NCBI GenBank assembly: GCA_035392025.1
Contig: DAOPMC010000008.1
Span: forward strand, 1-37,234
Direction: 5' to 3'
DNA from: DAOPMC01 sp035392025
GTDB lineage: Bacteria > Bacillota_I > Bacilli_A > RF39 > UBA660
DNA: 37,234 nucleotides
The notes below the pieces were generated by a model. The model had not been told where the DNA came from. It did not search any database and saw only the letters and a list, made by a program, of their open reading frames with translations. The position numbers and the translations under genes were made by a program. This document shows, one piece after another, positions 24,775 through 32,363 of this stretch. Each line of letters opens with the position of its first letter. Positions within the stretch are counted from its first letter, which is position 1.

Positions 24775-26004
24775 ATGAAAAAATTATTTAGAATTCTCTT
24801 TGTATTTTTAATATTCGGAATAATTTCAAATGCGTCAGCTATAAATTTAGATATTTTTTCTAAGCATGCAGTAGCCTATAACATGAATGATGCCGAAATT
24901 ATATACGAAAAAAATGCAGATGAAATTACAAATATAGCAAGTTTAACAAAAATTATGACAGCCATTGTCGCAATAGAAAACATTGAAAACTTAGATAGTG
25001 TAGTTACTATACCAAAATCTATAATTACTTCTATTCCCTATTATGCTTCAGTGGCAGGATTTAAATCTGGAGAAAAAGTTAGTTATCGTGATTTATTATA
25101 TGGATTAATGCTTCCCTCTGGTGCTGATGCTGCTGAAATTCTAGCATATTATGTGGCTGGATCAACCAATGAATTCGTTAATCTCATGAACAAAAAAGCT
25201 ATTAAATTAGAACTAAAAAATACTAATTTTGCAAATACTACTGGGCTTGATGCTGAAGGCAACTACTCAACAGTTAAAGAAATAGCAAAGCTATTAACAT
25301 ATGCTCTTAAAAATAATGATTTTAAGAAGATCTATACCACTAAAACATATATAACTACAACAGGTTTAAAATTAGAGGCAACTGTATTAACTATAAGTAA
25401 AAAATTTGATATTCCTATCGACAATATTTTAGGTTCAAAAACTGGTTCAACAGAAAAAGCAGGTTTATGTCTTTCCAGCATTTCTACAAGAGATAATGTC
25501 AATCTACTGGTTGTAACTACCAATGCCCCATATAATAATTCAAATAGGACAGTTGCAATAAAAGATGCTAATACTATATATAATTATTTTTTTGATAATT
25601 ACAGTTATCAAAATATTCTAAGAAAGAAAGATCTTTTAATTGAACTTAACACAACGTATGCGACAAAAGACAATATTGCTTTTTATGCAAAAGAAGACAT
25701 AGCAAAATATCTTCCAAATAATACTAATAAAAATGATTTAGTAATTAAATATAATGGTATAAATGAAATATCATATAAAACGCCAAAAGGAACAAAACTT
25801 GGGACATACACTATATCAAAAGATAATAATGTTATTTACGCAACAGATATTATACTAAATAACATATTGATATTTAGCATTTTTAAGTTTCTAAAAGCAA
25901 ATCCTAAAATATTAGTATTATCAATATTGATATTTACAGTTTTCCTAATATTAGTTTATTTAATCGTCAAAAAAAGAATTAAAAAAAGAAGACGTAGAAG
26001 ATAA
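24775..26004 (+). CDS. dacA: D-alanyl-D-alanine carboxypeptidase (S11 family)
   Basis: Penicillin-binding D,D-carboxypeptidase that trims the terminal D-Ala of peptidoglycan stem peptides outside the cell. A signal peptide (1-22) precedes the S11 domain with SLTK (Ser56, Lys59) and KTG (222-224). The middle motif, normally SxN, reads SGA at 115-117, so its Asn is missing. A C-terminal helix (~380-400) followed by a very basic tail anchors the protein, unlike the amphipathic anchor of Bacillus DacA. An extended -10 (TGATATAAT, 24751-24759) and GGTGATTGA precede the ATG. 409 residues. Confidence 0.9.
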   Translation: MKKLFRILFVFLIFGIISNASAINLDIFSKHAVAYNMNDAEIIYEKNADEITNIASLTKIMTAIVAIENIENLDSVVTIPKSIITSIPYYASVAGFKSGEKVSYRDLLYGLMLPSGADAAEILAYYVAGSTNEFVNLMNKKAIKLELKNTNFANTTGLDAEGNYSTVKEIAKLLTYALKNNDFKKIYTTKTYITTTGLKLEATVLTISKKFDIPIDNILGSKTGSTEKAGLCLSSISTRDNVNLLVVTTNAPYNNSNRTVAIKDANTIYNYFFDNYSYQNILRKKDLLIELNTTYATKDNIAFYAKEDIAKYLPNNTNKNDLVIKYNGINEISYKTPKGTKLGTYTISKDNNVIYATDIILNNILIFSIFKFLKANPKILVLSILIFTVFLILVYLIVKKRIKKRRRRR

Positions 26005-26018
26005 TCTCTACGCCTTTT
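25993..26018. terminator. Bidirectional terminator between dacA and recA
   Basis: CGTAGA / TCTACG with an eight-base loop, followed by CCTTTTT on the plus strand; the minus strand tail is T-rich but interrupted. It overlaps both stop regions. Confidence 0.75.
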
Positions 26019-27021
26019 TACTTTCCTTTTTATTAAATCCATAATGATCTCTTATTTGTTTTTCAAGATCGTTTGATATCTTTTGATTTTCTCTTAAATA
26101 AAGTCTTGTATTATCCTTACCTTGACCAATCTTCTCACCTTTATAAGAATACCATGCTCCACTTTTTTCTAAAATACCCAAATCAGTTGCTAAATCAATT
26201 ATTTCTCCCTCTTTTGATATTCCTTCTCCATAAATAACATCAACAAGCGCTGATTTAAATGGCGGTGCCACTTTATTTTTAACTACCTTGATAGAAGTTT
26301 TGCTTCCAACATATACGTCACCATTTTTCAATTGTTCCGACCTTCTTACATCAAGTCTAATAGTAGAATAAAATTTAAGAGCTCTTCCTCCGGGCGTTGT
26401 CTCTGGATTCCCAAAGATGATACCAACCTTTTCTCTTAATTGGTTTATAAATATTGCTGTTGTTTTAGTCTTACTAATATTGCCAGATAATTTTCTCAAA
26501 GCTTGTGACATAAGACGCGCTTGAAGTCCAACGTGACTGTCCCCCATCTCTCCATCAATTTCGGCTTGTGGAACAAGTGCCGCTACAGAATCAATTACAA
26601 TTATATTAACAGCTTCACTTTTAACAAGAGCATCGCATATTTCAAGAGCTTGCTCACCAGTATCAGGTTGAGACAATAATAATTCTCCTATGTTAACTCC
26701 CAATTTTTTAGCATAAATTGGGTCTAGAGCATGTTCAGCATCAATAAATGCTGCCCTTCCACCTTGCTTTTGGACTTCAGCAATAGCATGGAGAGCAACT
26801 GTAGTTTTACCGCTAGATTCTGGGCCAAAAATTTCTATTATTCTTCCTTTAGGATATCCACCTACGCCTAAAGCTATATCAAGCGTAATTGATCCACTGG
26901 GAGTTGTATCAATTTCCATATGAGGATTATCTCCCAGTTTCATAATAGCACCTTTACCAAATTGTTTTTCAATATTACTAATTACTTGATCTAATGTCTT
27001 ATCTTTTTCGTTATTTTTCAT
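26008..27021 (-). CDS. recA: Recombinase RecA
   Basis: Strand-exchange protein for homologous recombination and the co-protease that triggers LexA self-cleavage. The 337-residue chain has Walker A GPESSGKTT near residue 66, Walker B VIIVIDSVAALVP-type stretch (here NIIVIDSVAALVP), loop L1 EGEMGD-like region (here DGEMGDSHVG) and loop L2 REKVGIIFGNPETTPGG. No intein interrupts it. A LexA-type box and a consensus promoter lie upstream. The order rodZ-like, pgsA, recA follows Bacillus, without cinA. Confidence 0.98.
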   Translation of the reverse strand: MKNNEKDKTLDQVISNIEKQFGKGAIMKLGDNPHMEIDTTPSGSITLDIALGVGGYPKGRIIEIFGPESSGKTTVALHAIAEVQKQGGRAAFIDAEHALDPIYAKKLGVNIGELLLSQPDTGEQALEICDALVKSEAVNIIVIDSVAALVPQAEIDGEMGDSHVGLQARLMSQALRKLSGNISKTKTTAIFINQLREKVGIIFGNPETTPGGRALKFYSTIRLDVRRSEQLKNGDVYVGSKTSIKVVKNKVAPPFKSALVDVIYGEGISKEGEIIDLATDLGILEKSGAWYSYKGEKIGQGKDNTRLYLRENQKISNDLEKQIRDHYGFNKKESKKA

Positions 27022-27043
27022 TTTTGTTCTCCTTCATGATTTA

Positions 27044-27072
27044 ATTGTAATACATTATTTTTTTATTGTCAA
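27044..27072 (-). promoter_or_regulatory. Promoter of recA
   Basis: -35 TTGACA, 17-base spacer, -10 TACAAT on the minus strand, just downstream of a LexA-type box. Confidence 0.75.
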
Positions 27073-27080
27073 TACTTTTT

Positions 27081-27096
27081 GCAAACAAATGTTTGC
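27081..27096. promoter_or_regulatory. LexA (SOS) box of recA
   Basis: Perfect inverted repeat GCAAACA-AA-TGTTTGC, eight bases upstream of the recA -35. It is the CGAAC-N4-GTTCG box of Bacillota with a symmetric G-to-A change, matched in one half of the second lexA box. Confidence 0.7.
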
Positions 27097-27124
27097 TTAT
27101 TTTGAAAGAGCATTACACCATAAA

Positions 27125-27156
27125 AAAATAGTTTTGCTTTATAGAAAAACTATTTT
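27125..27156 (-). terminator. Terminator of rodZ-like/pgsA
   Basis: AAAATAGTTTT / AAAACTATTTT with a ten-base loop and a T run on the minus strand. T-rich on both sides, but no plus-strand gene ends here. Confidence 0.75.
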
Positions 27157-27169
27157 TAAATACCCTTTA

Positions 27170-27781
27170 TTACTTACTTTTAGATTTTTGAGGTAAAAAA
27201 TATTTTTTATTTAATTGAAAATATTCATACATCGAATATAAACTCATAAGTGTACCAAAATACAAGAAAAAGTCAGCTACCTTATAACCCCATAATTCAA
27301 ATGGCAAATTATAAAAGAACATAAGCGTAGTACCTATCATAAGTGATGCTGTTTTTAATTTCCCAGATTTAATCGCTGCGACTACATCTCCCTTACTAGC
27401 AGCCTCCATTTTCATAGCATCTACAATTATGTCTCTTAAGACAATAATAATAGGAATAACCGCTGGAATAAAACCAGCACATGCTAAAATTATTAATACT
27501 GAGTTAACTAACATTTTATCTGCAATAGAATCAATCATCTTGCCAAAATCAGTTACCATATTTCTTTTTCTTGCAATCCTACCATCTAAAAAATCTGTAA
27601 AACTTCCAATTACAAACAAAACCCCGATAATAATAAATCTAAGATCAATAGTTATGTTTGATATTAAGAATTTCGGAATATTAATTCCCATAGCCGCAAA
27701 TGGCAAGCAAGCAATTAAAATAATGATAATGCTAATAAAAATTCTAGTAAAACTCAACTTTGTAGGTAAATTGTATTTCAT
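27170..27781 (-). CDS. pgsA: CDP-diacylglycerol-glycerol-3-phosphate phosphatidyltransferase
   Basis: Makes phosphatidylglycerol phosphate from CDP-diacylglycerol and glycerol 3-phosphate. The CDP-alcohol transferase signature is intact: DFLDGRIARKRNMVTDFGK then MIDSIADK. Four to six helices. I chose the ATG at 27781 (MKYNLPTKLS) since AAGGAG lies just upstream; the ATG at 27799 has no good site and overlaps the previous gene. The PAP2 protein at 15659 could supply the phosphatase of the next step, but that is speculation. Confidence 0.95.
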   Translation of the reverse strand: MKYNLPTKLSFTRIFISIIIILIACLPFAAMGINIPKFLISNITIDLRFIIIGVLFVIGSFTDFLDGRIARKRNMVTDFGKMIDSIADKMLVNSVLIILACAGFIPAVIPIIIVLRDIIVDAMKMEAASKGDVVAAIKSGKLKTASLMIGTTLMFFYNLPFELWGYKVADFFLYFGTLMSLYSMYEYFQLNKKYFLPQKSKSK

Positions 27782-27791
27782 ATTTTTCTCC

Positions 27792-28226
27792 TTATCCAAT
27801 TATGTTTTCTTTTAACAATAAAAATATCAGAACTAATATCAATATCAATAAGATTGCGCTAACTATAAAAATTATTGTATTCTTATCTTTTTTAATTTCT
27901 ATAGTATATGGAGATTTTATTTTCTTTTCTGTTGGTTCTTGTGTCCTTTTTTGTGCCTCTTTAATGTCATCAACAGATATTTTTGTCGTTGTTGCAAACA
28001 TAAAATCATTATATTCGTCTAGCATTTCATCTTGATCTAATCCCAAATATTTAGAATACAATGCGATTAATTCTCTTACTTTTAAAATATCTTTAAAAGC
28101 TTTCGCATTTCCATCTTCAAGATTTTCCAACATTACTTTTTCAATATTCAAATCATTAGAAGCTTCATCCAAACTAACTCCAATATTTTCTCTTGCTTCT
28201 TTAAACTCTTCACCTAATTTTTTCAA
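27792..28226 (-). CDS. RodZ-like helix-turn-helix membrane protein
   Basis: An N-terminal HTH_25 domain (about residues 1-75: KLGEEFKEARENIGVSLDEA...) is followed by a linker and one membrane helix (~120-140), ending five residues later. This is the layout of Bacillus YmfM/RodZ, which links MreB to cell shape, but the outer domain is absent. ymfM precedes pgsA in Bacillus, as here. The TTG at 28226 is preferred because GAAGGTG lies upstream; an ATG at 28247 would also be in frame. Confidence 0.85.
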   Translation of the reverse strand: MKKLGEEFKEARENIGVSLDEASNDLNIEKVMLENLEDGNAKAFKDILKVRELIALYSKYLGLDQDEMLDEYNDFMFATTTKISVDDIKEAQKRTQEPTEKKIKSPYTIEIKKDKNTIIFIVSAILLILILVLIFLLLKENIIG

Positions 28227-28256
28227 AAAAATAACACCTTCATTCAAATAAAAAAT

Positions 28257-28603
28257 AATTCTTAATAAGCCATGTTCTGTACCTTAAAGGTGGCAAACAT
28301 TTATCTATTGCTTTCGCAATTCCTAGTTTAAGTTATTAATTTCTCAACTAGAATTCCCCTACCAAAATTTGGGTTTCTCGCTTGTGGGGTTTACCTCGTT
28401 CCACTTTATCGTTTCCAATAAATTCGTCACTATGGCACTTTTATACTCTTAGTCATATCTTAAAGACTTAGACCAAGTTAGAGCCGTTAGATTTCTCTAC
28501 CCTAGGTTATTTTTTCCCTAGGCACAAACACTAAAGACATTACAGTCTTTGCGAGCATGGACTTTCCTCTATATAATAAATATACAGCGTTTGCCTAAGA
28601 ATT
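28257..28603 (-). ncRNA. rnpB: RNase P RNA, type B
   Basis: Catalytic RNA that removes tRNA 5' leaders. Conserved blocks are clear: GAGGAAAGTCC and ATGCTCGC near the 5' end (28551-28569), AGTGACGAA, GGTAAACCCC, GAAACCCAAATTTTGGTAGG as in Bacillus, and ACAGAACATGGCTTA near the 3' end (28265-28280). P1 pairs AATTCTTA (28596-28603) with TAAGAATT (28257-28264), which fixes both ends to within a few bases; a T-rich tail follows the 3' end. It accounts for the whole gap between the RodZ-like gene and gpsB. In Bacillus rnpB also follows gpsB. The 5' arm of P1 overlaps the last two gpsB codons and its stop. Confidence 0.95.
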
Positions 28604-28927
28604 ATTATCATCTTTTCCAAAAATTACTTTTTCAAGGTTTGATATTCTCTTAAGAAGGTCAACATTAGAGACACTTTTATCACTAGCTTTTGCAATTTCA
28701 ATATTAGTATTAGCATTTCTAAGTTCCTGTTTTAAACGAAGTATCTCTTCGGAAAGATCATCTTTTTCTTTCTCTTGCTTCTTAATTATAGAAATAAGTT
28801 GTTCATAATCATGAATTATAAGATCCAGATATTGATCTACTTCTTTTAACCTATACCCTCTAGTATCAATCTTAAAGTCTTTTTCAAGTATTTCTTGGGG
28901 TGTTAAATTTAACTGATTCTGATACAT
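28595..28927 (-). CDS. gpsB: Cell division protein GpsB
   Basis: DivIVA-like coiled-coil protein that coordinates penicillin-binding proteins between side wall and septum. The 110-residue chain has the GpsB N-terminal domain (LNLTPQEILEKDF, then GYRLKEVDQYLDLIIHDYE), a coiled coil, and a short C-terminal helix (LLKRISNLEKVIFG) that forms the trimeric tail. I chose the ATG at 28927 with GGTGAT upstream; residues before it are not part of the family. Transcribed with rnpB from a perfect consensus promoter. Confidence 0.95.
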   Translation of the reverse strand: MYQNQLNLTPQEILEKDFKIDTRGYRLKEVDQYLDLIIHDYEQLISIIKKQEKEKDDLSEEILRLKQELRNANTNIEIAKASDKSVSNVDLLKRISNLEKVIFGKDDNNS

Positions 28928-28952
28928 AAATATCACCAACCCTTGTATATGT

Positions 28953-28981
28953 ATTATAAAAAAAAATACTAATTTTGTCAA
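28953..28981 (-). promoter_or_regulatory. Consensus promoter of gpsB-rnpB
   Basis: -35 TTGACA, exactly 17 bases, -10 TATAAT on the minus strand, the only perfect match seen in the window; fits the high output needed for rnpB. Confidence 0.85.
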
Positions 28982-28990
28982 TCAGTATCG

Positions 28991-29125
28991 CTAGTTTCTA
29001 GCATCAACTATTTGGTAATTAGCATCTTTTTCATATTTAGCATTAACACTTGATATAAGTATGTATGATAATGAAACTATTATAATAAATAGTATTATCA
29101 TTGTTTTTGTTTCTCCTTTTGCCAT
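28991..29125 (-). CDS. Putative SOS-controlled small membrane peptide (YneA/SosA-like position)
   Basis: A 44-residue peptide: a short basic start (MAKGETKT), one membrane helix (about residues 9-26, MIILFIIIVSLSYILISS) and an 18-residue polar outer tail (NAKYEKDANYQIVDARN). AAAGGAG lies eight bases before the ATG. It diverges from lexA, the position of yneA in Bacillus and sosA in Staphylococcus, both small SOS-induced division inhibitors anchored by one helix. Its predicted promoter has a LexA box exactly in the spacer. There is no LysM domain and no clear sequence identity to either protein, so the function is inferred from position, regulation and topology. Confidence 0.7.
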   Translation of the reverse strand: MAKGETKTMIILFIIIVSLSYILISSVNAKYEKDANYQIVDARN

Positions 29126-29146
29126 ATAATTCTCCTTTCAATTATA

Positions 29147-29175
29147 ATTTAACACGAACATATATTCGTTGTCAA
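29147..29175 (-). promoter_or_regulatory. Promoter of the SOS small peptide gene
   Basis: -35 TTGACA (29170-29175), 17-base spacer, -10 TTAAAT (29147-29152) on the minus strand. The LexA box at 29155-29168 fills the spacer. Confidence 0.65.
29155..29168. promoter_or_regulatory. LexA (SOS) box 1 in the lexA intergenic region
   Basis: CGAACATATATTCG, one change from a perfect palindrome of the Bacillus-type box; placed to block the small-peptide promoter. Confidence 0.85.
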
Positions 29176-29182
29176 CATAAAA

Positions 29183-29196
29183 CGAACTATTGTTTG
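29183..29196. promoter_or_regulatory. LexA (SOS) box 2, overlapping the lexA -35
   Basis: CGAACTATTGTTTG, a box with one standard half and one GTTTG half, overlapping the first bases of the lexA -35. Confidence 0.75.
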
Positions 29197-29222
29197 ACAT
29201 TTTACATATATTGTGTTAACAT
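29194..29222 (+). promoter_or_regulatory. Promoter of lexA
   Basis: -35 TTGACA, 17-base spacer, -10 TAACAT, 21 bases before the lexA start; overlaps SOS box 2, giving autorepression. Confidence 0.75.
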
Positions 29223-29243
29223 TTATTTATAAGGAGAGCGATT

Positions 29244-29861
29244 ATGGAAAAATTAACTACCAAACAAAATAATGTATTAGATGTAATAAAGAGATTCCAA
29301 GCTCAATATGGTTATCCTCCTACTGTAAGGGAAATTGGTAAGACGCTAAATTTATCATCACCTGCCACTATTCACACTCATTTATCAAAATTAAAAGAAA
29401 AGGGATACATTTCAAAAGATAAAAATAAAAATAGGACTATTGAAATAAATGTCCCAAATGAATATTTAAAAGATAATGATAGTGTGGTAACAGTTCCACT
29501 TCTTGGAAAAGTTACAGCAGGTAATCCAATAGAAGCTATTGAAATGCCAGATCAATTTATGGACCTGCCAGCAAATTTAATACCTGCTAAAAAAGATATT
29601 TTTACATTGACAGTAAATGGAGATTCCATGATTAATGTTGGTATCTACGATAATGACATTATTTTAGTAGAAAGATGTAATAACGCTAACAATGGAGAAA
29701 TAGTTGTTGCAATGAATGATGAAAATGAAGTTACTGTAAAAAGATTTTTTAAGGAAAAAGATTATGTTAGATTACAACCAGAAAATGACTATATGGCCCC
29801 AATTATTTTAAAAAATGCTACTATTTTAGGGAAAGTTATTGGCTTATATAGAAAATTTTAA
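29244..29861 (+). CDS. lexA: SOS repressor LexA
   Basis: Repressor of the DNA damage response, inactivated by RecA-stimulated self-cleavage. The 205-residue chain has a winged helix DNA-binding domain (PPTVREIGKTLNLSSPATIH near 25-44), the Ala92-Gly93 cleavage site in VTAGNP, catalytic Ser128 in GDSM and Lys166 in VTVKRFF. All key residues are present, so cleavage should work. AAGGAG precedes the ATG. Confidence 0.97.
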   Translation: MEKLTTKQNNVLDVIKRFQAQYGYPPTVREIGKTLNLSSPATIHTHLSKLKEKGYISKDKNKNRTIEINVPNEYLKDNDSVVTVPLLGKVTAGNPIEAIEMPDQFMDLPANLIPAKKDIFTLTVNGDSMINVGIYDNDIILVERCNNANNGEIVVAMNDENEVTVKRFFKEKDYVRLQPENDYMAPIILKNATILGKVIGLYRKF

Positions 29862-29867
29862 TAATTT

Positions 29868-29896
29868 AAAAAACGGAATATTTTTTCCGTTTTTTT
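29868..29896. terminator. Bidirectional terminator between lexA and the pseudopilin gene
   Basis: AAAACGGAA / TTTCCGTTTT with T runs on both strands. Confidence 0.85.
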
Positions 29897-29902
29897 GTTT
29901 TA

Positions 29903-30343
29903 TTAATTACAACTAGCATTATTAGTAGTATATACCGTTTCACCATTATCAGTACATGTTATACAAGCAATATATGAATAACTATGATTATATAACTTTT
30001 CATCGCCCTCGCAACCACCAGTAAGAATACAAGTACTGGTCCTGTTAATGATTAATTTATTAGCCGTACATCCTGCAATATTAATATCACTGTTCACATT
30101 TTGTAATTGAGAATATGTGATTTCCGTACTCCCACCGGCAGTTTTTTCATCAAACAAATCATCTTCATAATCTAAAACATATAAATCCATATTAGCTTTT
30201 AATATTTTTTCAATATTTTCATATTTTTGATCCTTTGTTTTTTCAATAGCTCCCTGTATACTAGGAAGTGCAATAAATAAAATTATTACAAATATAATAA
30301 CTACTCCTATCATCTCTATTAAAGTGATACCTTTATTGTTCAT
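29903..30343 (-). CDS. Type IV pilin-like protein (orphan pseudopilin)
   Basis: A 146-residue prepilin. The class III leader is MNNKG, cut after Gly5, and the mature start ITLIEMIGVVIIFVIILFIA has the Glu at position 5 and the hydrophobic helix used for assembly. The soluble part has eight Cys residues clustered toward the C-terminus (GCTAN, TCILTGGCEG, ACITCTDN, ASC), which may form disulfides. It resembles ComGC-type pseudopilins, but no prepilin peptidase, ATPase or platform gene lies in the window. It begins one base after the ligA stop, with GGAGG inside the last ligA codons, so it is co-transcribed and translationally coupled to DNA repair genes. Function unknown; DNA uptake is one possibility. 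Confidence 0.83.
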   Translation of the reverse strand: MNNKGITLIEMIGVVIIFVIILFIALPSIQGAIEKTKDQKYENIEKILKANMDLYVLDYEDDLFDEKTAGGSTEITYSQLQNVNSDINIAGCTANKLIINRTSTCILTGGCEGDEKLYNHSYSYIACITCTDNGETVYTTNNASCN

Positions 30344-30344
30344 G

Positions 30345-32333
30345 TTACGCCTCCATATTGTCTTTCAAAGTTTTCTCATTCCAAATAGTGATATTTAATT
30401 CTTTAGCTTTGTCAAGTTTACTTCCAGCATTTTCTCCAACAATTACTACATCAGTTTTGTTACTGACACTTTCTATTACAAATCCGCCATTAGATTCAAT
30501 ATATTCTTTTATTTTATCACGGTTTGCAAAACTAATAGTGCCTGTAATAACAAACTTTTTATCTGTAAATGTATTATTTTTGATAGTATCTTTCCCCAAA
30601 TATAAAGTATTTATGCCATAACTTTTTAATTTTTCAATCATTAATATATTTTCTTCATCATCAAAATATTTTCTTATACTTAATGCTATTATATCACCAA
30701 TATCAGGAATATCTACCATTTTTTCGTATGGCGCTTTAATTATTGCATCGATATTTCTGTATTTTTTAGCAATAATTTTTGCAACCTTTTCGCCGACATG
30801 TCTTATGCCTAAAGCAAACAAGAGTTTTTCAAGTGAGTTTGCTTTACTATTTTCAATAGAATCTAATAAGTTAGATATACTTCTTTGCCCAAAACCTTCA
30901 AGTTCCATCAGCTCATCTTGATAATTTGCTAATTTATATATACTAGGGATATCTTTTAAATATTTAAAATTATAAAAATCTTCTACTATTCTTTCACCAA
31001 GTCCTTCAATATTCATAGCCTTCCTACTAGTAAAATGAATTAACGACTCAATATTTCTAGCATCACACTTTTCATTCTTACAATAATGATTGGCCTCACC
31101 TTCAACTCTTACTAACTTTTCCCCACATATTGGGCAAGCATCAATCATTTCAAATTTCCTGGCACTACTATCTCGTCTATCAAGTTTTACACCAACTATC
31201 TCTGGAATGACGTCTCCAGCTTTTCTTAGTATTACAGTATCGCCTACTCTTAAATCTTTTTCTTTGACAAAATCCTCATTATGTAAAGTCGCTCTTGATA
31301 TAGTAGATCCTGCGACAAGTACTGGGTCAAGAATAGCATTTGGGGTTATCTTACCAGTTCTTCCAACTGTAAATATAATATCTTTTAAAATTGTTGTAAC
31401 CTCTTTTGGTGGGAACTTATAAGCTGTTGCCCACTTTGGATATTTAGTGGTATAACCTAATTTCTTTTGCTCAGAAAAATCATTTACTTTAATAACAATT
31501 CCGTCTATATCATAAGTAAGATCATCTCGGATACTAGCAATTTCATAAATAAAATCTAATACTTCACTAACATTCTTACAAATTCTTCTCTTTTCATTTA
31601 CTTTAAACCCAAGACTTTGCATAAATTTTAAACTTTCTTCGTGTGTTTTAATATTATACAAATCACTGTTAGGCAAATGATAAATAAAATTATCAAGATT
31701 TCTACTAGCAGTTACACTTGAATCAAGTTGTCTAACAGAGCCACTTGCTAAATTTCTACAATTCTGAAATAGTGGTAATTTCTCTTGCTCTCTTTTCTTA
31801 TTAACCTTTATAAACTCTTTTTTACCAATAAAAATCTCACCACGAACTTCAATATCAATATCTTCTTTAATCTTAAGTGGAATTGCCTTAATAGTCTTAA
31901 CATTATTGGTAATATCTTCACCAACAACACCATCTCCGCGAGTAACACCTTTTGCTAAAACACCATGTTCATAATTTAAACTGATACTCAGTCCATCTAT
32001 TTTAAGTTCACAAACATAAGTAGGGTTTATTCCTTCTTTTTTAATTTTCTCATCAAATTTAATAATTTCGTCTTCATTAAATACATTACTTAAAGACATC
32101 ATAGGCACTTTATGATATACTTTCTCAAATCCATCAAGAATAGTTCCACCTACTCTAGATGTTGGTGAATTAGGTAAAACATACTCTGGGTATTTACCTT
32201 CAAGTTTAATAAGCTCCTGCATTAATCTATCATATTCTGCGTCAGTTACACTTGGCGCATCAAGAGTATAATATTCTTCACCATACTTATTTAATAAATT
32301 AACCAGTTCTTCTATTTTATTTTTTATATTCAT
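30345..32333 (-). CDS. ligA: NAD-dependent DNA ligase
   Basis: Seals nicks in replication and repair using NAD. Domains in order: Ia region and adenylation domain with CELKIDGLS (active Lys near 111) and the GVVGEDIT block, OB-fold (VLVAGSTISRATLHN), four-Cys zinc finger (CPICGEKL...CKNEKC), helix-hairpin-helix repeats and a C-terminal BRCT domain (FVITGTIS). At 662 residues it has full length. The ATG at 32333 is preferred because GGGTGATG lies upstream. It is 30 bases behind pcrA, as in Bacillus. Confidence 0.97.
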   Translation of the reverse strand: MNIKNKIEELVNLLNKYGEEYYTLDAPSVTDAEYDRLMQELIKLEGKYPEYVLPNSPTSRVGGTILDGFEKVYHKVPMMSLSNVFNEDEIIKFDEKIKKEGINPTYVCELKIDGLSISLNYEHGVLAKGVTRGDGVVGEDITNNVKTIKAIPLKIKEDIDIEVRGEIFIGKKEFIKVNKKREQEKLPLFQNCRNLASGSVRQLDSSVTASRNLDNFIYHLPNSDLYNIKTHEESLKFMQSLGFKVNEKRRICKNVSEVLDFIYEIASIRDDLTYDIDGIVIKVNDFSEQKKLGYTTKYPKWATAYKFPPKEVTTILKDIIFTVGRTGKITPNAILDPVLVAGSTISRATLHNEDFVKEKDLRVGDTVILRKAGDVIPEIVGVKLDRRDSSARKFEMIDACPICGEKLVRVEGEANHYCKNEKCDARNIESLIHFTSRKAMNIEGLGERIVEDFYNFKYLKDIPSIYKLANYQDELMELEGFGQRSISNLLDSIENSKANSLEKLLFALGIRHVGEKVAKIIAKKYRNIDAIIKAPYEKMVDIPDIGDIIALSIRKYFDDEENILMIEKLKSYGINTLYLGKDTIKNNTFTDKKFVITGTISFANRDKIKEYIESNGGFVIESVSNKTDVVIVGENAGSKLDKAKELNITIWNEKTLKDNMEA

Positions 32334-32363
32334 AAACATCACCCATTTTATATACTTATTATA

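Noticed and set aside
26008..27021. Possible intein in recA
   Set aside because: The RecA chain is contiguous at normal length with all motifs in order.
28248..28594. A long non-coding gap with strong secondary structure that could be a riboswitch or novel RNA
   Set aside because: Its conserved blocks and P1 pairing identify it as RNase P RNA type B.
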